Assembly: GCA_020633295.1 (NCBI GenBank)
Contig: JACKDW010000004.1
Location: forward strand, 496,001 to 560,000
Length of the DNA stretch: 64,000 nt
Source of the DNA: Myxococcales bacterium
GTDB taxonomy: Bacteria > Myxococcota_A > Polyangia > Nannocystales > Nannocystaceae
Direction: 5' to 3'
How positions within the stretch are numbered: the first letter of the stretch is position 1; each line of letters begins with the position of its first letter. Below, piece by piece: positions 52,462 through 64,000 of this stretch. Made by a program: the position numbers and the translations under genes. A model generated the notes under the pieces. That model ran no database searches and was not told where the DNA came from. It saw only the letters and a program-made list of their open reading frames with translations.

Positions 52462-53496
52462 CTAGTGGAGGTTCCACCAGTTGTAGAGGAAGCTGAAGCG
52501 GTCGACCATCAGCGTCTCCGCGCTCGGCTTCCAGCCGCACTTCGGCTTGTGGGCGATCTCCTGCAGGCAGGAGGGGAGCTGGATGTCATCCATCAGCCAG
52601 ATGCGCGAGTTCCAGGCGTTGAGGCAGACGGCGCCGTCCTCGTTCCACTCGGCCTCGAAGGGCCACCAGGACTCGTAGGACTGGATCGAGGTGTCGAGCT
52701 GATCCTCGATGTCGATCGTCACGCCGTTGACGGTGTGCGGGGTGCCGTCGCCGCAGTAGTCGGCGCGCGCCATGCGGGTGCAGGCCTGGTGGTACGGCGC
52801 GAGCGACTGACCCTCTTGCTCGGCCCAGGGGCGGTAGCCCCACTCGGTGCACTTGGCGATCACGCCGTTGCGGCACGCGAACGAGAAGGTGTCGGCGTCC
52901 TCGATGCGATCGCCGGTCTCGGCGTCCCACATGCCCGAGAGCAGGATCGACTCGTTGCCCGGGGCATCGGGACAGGTCGGCTCCCAGTCGCCGGTCTCGG
53001 GGTTGAGGTAGGTGACGGTGTAGAAGTACACGTCGTCGGTGTCGCTCTCGGGGTCGAGGCGGATGTCGTCGATGCGCAGCGTCAAGTCGGTCTCGGACTC
53101 ATCGTGGCGCACGGTGATCTCGGTGCCGACGAGCTCCTCGCCCGCGACCGGCACCAGGACCTCCTCGCCGCCCACGGTCTCGACCTTGAAGCCGCTGATC
53201 TCGGAGCCCTGCAGCGAGAACGCCTGCAGCGAGAAGCCCTGCAGCGAGAAGCCCTGCAGCGAGAAGCCCTGCAGCGAGAAGCCCTGGATCTTGAAGCCCT
53301 GCATCGAGAAGCCCTGCACGCGAGAAGCCCTTCATCACGTAGCCCTGCACCTCGCTCATCCGCAGCAGAGGGCGCTCACCTCGGTGACGTCTCCTCGATC
53401 GAGGAACTCCTCGGGAATCAACAGCGTCGCAGCCGCCGGCGTACAGCAGCGCACAGATAGCAGATAGCGCAGAACCGTGGTGTTAAACGCCTTCAT
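52462..53496 (-). CDS. ADYC-domain lipoprotein with QGFSL repeats, frameshifted N-terminus
   Basis: The ATG at 53496 (MKAFNTTVLRYLLS) has GGAGG 6 bp upstream. A lipobox (ALLYAGGC) appears only after a frame change, then RMSEVQGYVMKGFS, and a further extra base near 53318 returns to the main frame (53319 to 52462). That frame begins with tandem QGFS(L/M) pentapeptides, then a beta-rich region and the ADYC domain: FSFACRNGVIAKCTEWGYRPW, YHQACTRMARADYCGDGTPHT, AWNSRIWLMDD, AHKPKCGWKP. ADYC proteins are a myxobacterial/deltaproteobacterial family of unknown function. The lesions probably reflect sequence errors, since the domain itself is intact. Confidence 0.75.
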
Positions 53497-54011
53497 ATCC
53501 AACCTCCGTCCCCTGTCCTTTCATCACTGTGCCAAAAACCGCTTTCCTCAACAAGCACTTGCGGACATCTGTGAACAAACACGTGATAGGTCACGTACGC
53601 GATACGAGCGCCGCCTACACCGCGCCGATCGACGCTGAGCAAAACACCACGTCGATAGAGCTACGGCGATTTTCACTATCCAGCGTGATTCGTCCAACAT
53701 CGCGCGCCAGGCCGCCGCGTCGCTCCCGCAACAGCAGACGGCGATCCGCCTCGTTCGAAAGTCCGCGTGCGTAAATCGGGCGAGCGCGCAATCAACCTCG
53801 ACCTGGGACCACAAGCGCACCTGCTACACGCCGAACTTGCGCTGAGCACATCTTGCGTAGCCGGTCGAAGTCGCGCGCGCCGAATCTGCTCGATAGGCAA
53901 CAGCTGCGTAATTCAACGACTAATAAACATGTATTAAGAGACATGTTTACTTCAGCGCGAGATCGGATCGCGCGCGCGCGGGCGGCGAGCGCCGCGCCCG
54001 CGAGACGCCAG
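53497..54011. other. Intergenic region with AT-rich patches, no supported gene
   Basis: About 515 bp of lower GC than its surroundings. Open frames on both strands (e.g. 53548-53820 minus) show no motif. It contains the promoter of the ADYC gene (53500-53560 on the minus strand) and the ACATGT dyad copy C near the 3' end of the kinase/FGE gene. Confidence 0.5.
53925..53948. repeat. ACATGT dyad element, copy C
   Basis: AAACATGT (53925-53932), spacer ATTAAGAG, ACATGTTT (53941-53948): the most perfect copy, 8-bp arms. Unlike copies A, B and D it is not obviously in front of a plus-strand gene, so it may be an operator for a minus-strand transcript or a dispersed repeat. Confidence 0.55.
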
Positions 54012-55540
54012 CTAGCGCTCGTGTGAACGCGAGGCGCAGATCCTGACACCCACGCTGATGCTCTTGAAGCCAGGGTCGAAGACCGCGCGGTTCGACGCGC
54101 GCGCCGAGAGCCGATCGCGGAAGAAGCCACCGCCGCGGATCACCGTGCCCTCGGGCTCGACCGAGGACCGCGTCCACTCCCACACATTGCCCGCCATGTC
54201 GTAGAGGCCGAACGGGCTGCGCGACTGCGGGTACGAACCAATCTCGTCCGGCGCGAGCGCCTCGATCTCTTTCCCGTAGGTCTCGTCGAAGTTCGCGTCA
54301 CCCGGCGCGAGCCCGTCGCCGTGCGGGAAGCGTCGATCGTCGGCGCCGCGAGCGGCCCGCTCCCACTCGTGCTCGGTGCACAGCCGCGCGCCGGGCACCG
54401 CGCCGGATCGCGAGAGCCACTCGGCGTAGGCGAGCGCCGCGCTGAAGTCGACCCCGGAGACCGGGAGCTTGGTCCAGTCCAGCTTGGACCCGCCCCGCGT
54501 CCCTCGTACGCGATGCTCTCACCGACCAGCGCAATGCTGTCGCGCGCCGCCGTAGCTCAGCGAGTAGCGCCACTCGCCGGTCTTCGAGCTGCTCGAGCGC
54601 GACGTCGACGCTGGCGCATTCCCGCGCCCTCGGAATGCGCGGCGCCCGGGCGGCTCGCTCGTCGGGCGGCAGTGCGTCGAGATATCGAATCCAGTCGCCG
54701 TAGGTAGTCTCGTGGCGCGAAATCAGGTAGGCGTCGGTCGCGACCGTCGTGCATCGGCACCGCGTTAAGAACGAACGCGTCGAAGGTCCTCGTCGCCGGA
54801 CGCGCTCGAACAAGAACCGGCCCTCGGGAATGTATGACGAAGTCCGGCGGGATCGCGGATTGTCGCGGCGCCTCGAGGATCGATGACTCCGAGCGCCTCG
54901 CGCGCGCTTAACGAAGATCGGAACGCGGCCCGACCTCGCCCCGCACCGGAGCCGATATTGATCCTGTCCGGGCCCGCCGCCAACTCGCTGACGCGGCGTC
55001 AGCGCTGATGTCACGCGGCTCATCCGAGCGTCCGCGCGCGTCGTCGGCTGGTAAGCGCGGCGATCGTGACCGCGAGCCCAGCCGGTGACGTCCTGCACCG
55101 AGATGCGCGCAGGTGTGCGCCATCGCGCTTCGAGCGTGCCATCGCTCGCGGTCGTAGAGGCTGAGGCGCTCGACAAGCTCACGCGCTTCGTCTGGACGGT
55201 GGCGCAACAGCGCGAACTCCGCGCTGCTCGTACAGGACCGCGGCGAGCCGCGCGCTCGCCTCCGCGCTCCCCGGGTCGAGGATGATCGCGTTCTCGAGCT
55301 TCTGCCCGGCCTGCTTGAGCAGCCCGTCGATCGCGCGGCGAGCGCTGACCGTGGTCCAGAAGCGCCCACGCTTTGGCGACGAAGGTATGGAGTCGAAGGC
55401 GGCGAGGGCCTCGCCGGCGTCGACCTCGACCTTGTCCTCGAGCGCGCGCGCCTCCTCGACGAGCACCGCCGCCTCGCTCAGGCGCGCCTGCACGCGCCGC
55501 TGGAGGTCGCGCTGCATCTGCAGGCGCACGCCGCCGTAGA
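54012..55540 (-). pseudogene. C-terminal FGE-sulfatase part of kinase gene, multiply frameshifted
   Basis: Continuation of the kinase gene at 58165 but split over all three frames. In order: a TM-like segment and coiled region (LLALIYGGVRLQMQRDLQRR, RARLSEAAVLVEEARALED-like), helical repeats (AEFALLRHRPDEARELVERLSLYDR), a beta linker (GTLEARWRTPARISVQDVTG), then an FGE-sulfatase/SUMF1-type module: YIPEGRFLF, AYLISRHETTYGDWIRYLDALPPDERA, LCTEHEWERAARGADDRRFPHGD and YDMAGNVWEWTRSSVEPEGTVIRGGGF to the stop at 54012. At least six one-base shifts are needed. Kinase-NTPase-FGE fusions are known in myxobacteria, which supports one original gene. Confidence 0.65.
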
Positions 55541-58165
55541 TCAGCGCCAGCAGCACGGGCGCGGCGCTGAGAGCGCCGCGCGGCGACGTCGTCGCTTGCG
55601 CCGGATCAGCAGCTCGCTCGCCTCGAGGAACTCGACCTCGTGCTTGCGCAGGTCCTCGCGCTCGAGCGTCGACGCCTCCGAGAGCTGCTTGCCGCCCCAC
55701 AGCGCGTCGCGGGGTCGTCCCAGGCGCGTCCACTCGCGGGCCGCGACCTCGACGCGCCCGGCGACCGCTCGGGCCTCGCGCTTCTCGTCGAGCCAGAAGC
55801 GCAGCGTGTACCAGCGGCTGATGAGCGCCTCGTGCGTGATGTCGTAGACCACGCCCTCCACGGAGTCGCGCGCGGCCACGAGGCGCCCCTTCACGAGGGC
55901 CTCGAGCGCCGCCTGGGCGTCCGCGTCGCCCTCCGTCAGGTCGCGCTCCGGCAGCGTCGCGCGCGTGTCGTCCACCGTCACGAGGCGCAGCAGCAGCTTG
56001 CGCGCCGCGAGCCGCTGCTCCGGGAGCAGCGAGGTCAGCACGCTCTCGGCGTGGCGGGCGAGCGCGCCGCTGACCCCGCCGATCGTCTCGAGCGCGCGCG
56101 CCGTGATCACGCCGCGCGCCTGATCGCGGACGTTCCACAGCTCGGCGAGCGCGAACTGCAGGAGCGGCAGGCTGTTGCCCGCGCCGGTCTCGACGAGCTC
56201 GTTGACCAGCGCGTCTGACTCAAAGCGCACGCCGCGGCTCTGCGCCGGCCCGACGACGGCGGCGCGCGCCCCCTCGGGCGAGAGCGGCTGCAGCAGCATG
56301 AGCCCGCGCCCGATCACCGCGCCGAAGCCCTCGATCTGCGTGACGCGGGTGATGAAGTCGCCGCGGACCGTGGCGAGCAGGCGCATGCGCGGGATGCCCT
56401 CGGCGATGCGCGCGAGCAAGAGCCCCGTCGTCGCGGCCTCCTCGGGGTCGCTCATCGTCACGAGCTCCTCGAGCTGGTCGATGAACAGCAGGCGCCCCTC
56501 CTCGGGGCCGCTGCGGCGCCGGACCGCGCGCAGCACCCCGTCGAGCTCGTCGCGCACGGCGCCCGCGAGCGTGGTCTCGGAGGGGTCGCGCGCGCTCTTC
56601 GAGAACGCCTGCAGCAGCTCGTCGTCGGAGCGCAGCGACGACTCCGGCGGCGGCCCGGCGAACTCGAGCTCCGAGGTCAGCACCGTCAGCAGCGTCGACA
56701 GCGGTCGACGACCCGGGACCATGCTGACGCAGACCCACTTGAGGTTGGGATCGAGCGCGCCCTCGGCCACCCGCGGGACCACGCCGGCCCGACACAGCGA
56801 CGACTTGCCGACGCCCGAGTCGCCCGCGACGAGCACGAAGGGATCGTCGCGCAGGCGCTCGACGGCGGCGCGGATCTCCTCGGAGCGGCCGAAGAACACG
56901 GAGCGGCGGTCGGCGTCGAAGGCGAGCAGGCCGCAGTACGGGTTGCTCTCGGTGTCCAGGACCTCGGGCGCGGGATCGAGGAGGGCCTCGAGCGCGATCC
57001 GCAGGGACTCGGCGGAGTCGTAGCGATCGGCGGGGTCACGCTTCAGGCAGCGCCCGATGACGTCGGCGAGGCGCGGGTCGACGTCGGGCGCGTGCCGCTG
57101 CAGCGGGGTCGGCTCCTCGTTCTGCACGAGGGCCGCGAGCGCGGCCGGCGACTCCTCCGGGTAGGGGGTGTGGTCGCAGCACAGGATGTAGAGCATCACG
57201 CCGAGCGCGTAGACGTCGGAGCGCGTCGTCGCGGGCTCGAGCCGCCACAGCTCCGGCGCCATGTAGCGCGGCGTCCCGACCAGCAGGTCGTCGTCGGACG
57301 ACTGGCTGTCGCGCACCTTCTCGACGACCGGCTTGACCGTGGAGTCGACCTCGATGCCGCGCCAGCGCCCGCTGACGGCTGGGCGCGCGTCCTCGTCGTC
57401 ATCCTCGGTGTCTCCCTCCGCGAGCTCGCGCTCCTCGACCGGCAGCGTGGCGGCGAGGCGATCGACGTTGCCGTCGCGCTCGCCGTCCTCCCCGGCGTCG
57501 CCCTCGCTCGCGGCCGCCCCCGACGCCGTCCTCGCCTTCTTCGCCGCGTTCTTCGTCGCGTTCTTCGCCGCGGTCCTCGACCCCTTCGCCGCGTTCGGAT
57601 CCAGGAGCTTCTTCGTCGACTCGTTGGGCCCCAGCGTCGACGACCAGCCCGACGATGAGGCGTCTGGCTCGAGCTCGAGCTTGTCGAGCTTCGCCAGGCC
57701 GAAGTCGAGGATCTTGACCACGCCGTCCTCGTTGAGCACCGCGTTGGCGAGCTTGATGTCGCGGTGCAGCACGCCGCGGCGGTGCGCGGCCGCGAGCCCG
57801 CGCGCCAGCCCCAGCGCGAGCCGCAGCACCTGCTCGTGGGGCAAGGGGCGCGGGATCTTCTCGAGGCTCGTGCCGCTGGCGAACTCGGTGATGATGTACG
57901 GGCGCCGGTTGATCTCGCCGATCCGGTAGATCGCGATGACGTTCGGGTGCTGGACGCGGGCGGCCGCGCGGGCCTCGGTCAGGAAGCGGCGGCGGATCTT
58001 CTGGTTCCAGACCGCGGGCGAGACGAACTTCACCGCGACGGTCCGCTCGAGCACGAGATCGTGGGCCAGGTACACCTGGCCCATGGACCCCGTTCCGAGC
58101 GGGCGGACGATCCGGTACTCGTCGAACTCCTCAGGCGGAGCCCAGCTGCTGTTCGCGTCGGTCAC
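55541..58165 (-). CDS. Ser/Thr protein kinase with STAND-like NTPase domain
   Basis: GTG at 58165. Kinase domain: GTGSMGQVYLAHD (P-loop, 24-36), Lys46, HRDIKLAN (Asp136), DFG (Asp154) and YMAPE (303-305). Between DFG and APE lie about 145 residues rich in Ala, Lys, Ser and acidic residues, far longer than the usual activation segment. From residue 410 an NTPase module follows: NPYCGLLAFDADRRSVFFGR, Walker A GDSGVGKSS (448-456), Walker B LLFIDQLEELV, a STAND-type novel-STAND pattern with ALISRWYTLRFWLDE near the end. The frame ends early at 55541 by a probable frameshift; the natural C-terminus is the FGE module downstream. Signalling role, ligand unknown. Confidence 0.85.
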   Translation of the reverse strand: MTDANSSWAPPEEFDEYRIVRPLGTGSMGQVYLAHDLVLERTVAVKFVSPAVWNQKIRRRFLTEARAAARVQHPNVIAIYRIGEINRRPYIITEFASGTSLEKIPRPLPHEQVLRLALGLARGLAAAHRRGVLHRDIKLANAVLNEDGVVKILDFGLAKLDKLELEPDASSSGWSSTLGPNESTKKLLDPNAAKGSRTAAKNATKNAAKKARTASGAAASEGDAGEDGERDGNVDRLAATLPVEERELAEGDTEDDDEDARPAVSGRWRGIEVDSTVKPVVEKVRDSQSSDDDLLVGTPRYMAPELWRLEPATTRSDVYALGVMLYILCCDHTPYPEESPAALAALVQNEEPTPLQRHAPDVDPRLADVIGRCLKRDPADRYDSAESLRIALEALLDPAPEVLDTESNPYCGLLAFDADRRSVFFGRSEEIRAAVERLRDDPFVLVAGDSGVGKSSLCRAGVVPRVAEGALDPNLKWVCVSMVPGRRPLSTLLTVLTSELEFAGPPPESSLRSDDELLQAFSKSARDPSETTLAGAVRDELDGVLRAVRRRSGPEEGRLLFIDQLEELVTMSDPEEAATTGLLLARIAEGIPRMRLLATVRGDFITRVTQIEGFGAVIGRGLMLLQPLSPEGARAAVVGPAQSRGVRFESDALVNELVETGAGNSLPLLQFALAELWNVRDQARGVITARALETIGGVSGALARHAESVLTSLLPEQRLAARKLLLRLVTVDDTRATLPERDLTEGDADAQAALEALVKGRLVAARDSVEGVVYDITHEALISRWYTLRFWLDEKREARAVAGRVEVAAREWTRLGRPRDALWGGKQLSEASTLEREDLRKHEVEFLEASELLIRRKRRRRRAALSAPRPCCWR

Positions 58166-58374
58166 TCGACCAGGTCTCGGGGCTCCAGAGTACCGCTCGC
58201 GCGTGACGGCCGTCGAACATCACGCCTGCCCCTTCGCGCAGCGAGCGATCTTCGCCGGCGATCGCCCCGCCGATTCCGCGCGCGCGCGCTGGCGCCGGGC
58301 GCCCGCGAGAGCCCGCGCGCGCCCCCCCGCCGATTCCGCGCGTCGATCGCTCGCGCGCGCGCAGCTTCGTCGCT

Positions 58375-60219
<1,845 letters not shown>

Positions 60220-60443
60220 GCGTCACGTCCAGGCCTGATCATTCTATGGGGAAGTAGCGCCGAGGGTCATGTCCCAAGATCCGCGACGCGCCCGCGCGCC
60301 GCGCGATGCCTCACCAGCGCGTGAACGCGCGAAACCAGCGTGCGCGTGCGCAAATTCGACGCGCGCCGCCGGGACTGTGGCGTCCTGCGAACTCGCGCGC
60401 GTGCGCCCGGGAGCGACACGAGGGTACCCGCGCCCAGGTTCTG

Positions 60444-63655
<3,212 letters not shown>

Positions 63656-63659
<4 letters not shown>

Positions 63660-64000
63660 GGCGCGAACTTGCCGATCCACATGTCGAGGCCGTTGCCCTC
63701 GACCGTGCGCACGCCCGCGACGAAGACGCCGGTCGGGCTGACCGCGAGGCCATATCCGCGATCATCACCGCGCGCGGCGCCGTCGTACATCTCGGACCAG
63801 ATCGCCTCGCCCGACGGCGCGAGCTTGTGGACGAGGATGTCGTCGCTGCCCGTCACCGCGCTGCTGCCCACGCGCGCGGTCGCCAGGTAGACAGCGCCGC
63901 CCGCGTCGGCGCGCAGCGCCATGCCGCGCGTCCCCGTCGCGGTGTAGTCGAGCACGCGCTCCCACACCAGCGGGTCGGGGGACGCGAGGTCGAGGCGCGC
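63656..64000 (-). CDS. SBBP-type beta-propeller protein, 5' part outside window
   Basis: Open to the right edge (ARLDLASPDPLVW upstream of the first codon choice at 63967). Repeats of about 50 residues, GGAVYLATARVGSSAVTGSDDILVHKL...GEAIWSEMYDG and GYGLAVSPTGVFVAGVRTVEGNGLDMWIGKF, match seven-bladed-propeller (SBBP) repeats common in secreted myxobacterial proteins. Its stop overlaps the start of the PHP-UvrD gene by 3 bp. N-terminus, signal peptide and total length cannot be seen. Confidence 0.75.

Noticed and set aside
54540..54575. tRNA-like GTAGCTCAGCGAGTAG string
   Set aside because: No acceptor stem, anticodon arm or T-loop around it; on the minus strand it encodes the YSLSYGG segment of the FGE module.

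Overview
The window is very GC-rich, strongly coding DNA with almost every codon ending in G or C. The gene content points to a myxobacterium, most likely of the Nannocystis/Plesiocystis/Enhygromyxa group. Evidence: many lipoproteins with Thr/Ser-rich linkers followed by Cys-rich CGDG...CDDGN (DUF4215-type) repeats, a MYXO-CTERM-like tail (GCACS, transmembrane helix, Arg tail) on a trypsin-like protease, an ADYC-domain protein, a large Ser/Thr kinase fused to an NTPase and an FGE-sulfatase module, a hybrid histidine kinase, and a perfect sigma-54 promoter. The genus is an inference. I saw no rRNA, tRNA, CRISPR array or intact transposase.

Layout. 0-9 kb: a partial FG-GAP/TPR protein, an arylsulfotransferase-like lipoprotein, a methyltransferase, a secreted serine protease, an amidinotransferase and a pentapeptide-repeat protein. 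9-15 kb: a GDS/GDT-repeat lipoprotein, a small PilZ-like protein behind a sigma-54 promoter, a voltage-gated-type channel and a hydrolase/acyl-CoA synthetase fusion. 15-25 kb: an accessory region of Cys-rich lipoproteins. Within it one DUF4215 lipoprotein gene appears to be split by a ~3.8 kb insert bounded by a 13-bp direct repeat. The insert carries two DUF4215/DUF1554-like lipoprotein genes and decayed XRE-regulator and HNH-nuclease genes of lower GC. An ECF sigma factor with a membrane partner follows. 25-34 kb: an OmpA lipoprotein, an FG-GAP/UnbV protein, a histidine phosphatase, two overlapping membrane-protein genes and a cNMP-binding/CPBP fusion. 33-41 kb: a PPOX-GNAT fusion divergent from a MocR regulator with visible half-sites, an L7Ae-like/RGG/histone-H1-like fusion, and a DUF1501/DUF1549 pair.

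41-48 kb holds the best candidate for an under-described system: a tight three-gene minus-strand operon of an 1136-residue scaffold-like protein, a MoxR AAA+ ATPase and a degenerate vWA-like protein. 48-53 kb has an alpha/beta hydrolase, a secreted helical-repeat protein, a glycosyltransferase-like protein with a perfect terminator, a small unknown protein and an ADYC lipoprotein. 54-60 kb has the kinase-NTPase-FGE gene (C-terminal part badly frameshifted) and a hybrid sensor kinase. 60-64 kb has a PHP-UvrD helicase fusion translationally coupled to a beta-propeller protein that runs off the right edge.

Quality caveat: many genes with clear homology are interrupted by single-base shifts, most of them explainable as one missing base. 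This suggests uncorrected sequencing or assembly indels. Disrupted genes should not be taken as biologically dead without read-level checking, except the XRE/HNH pair, whose lesions are more varied.
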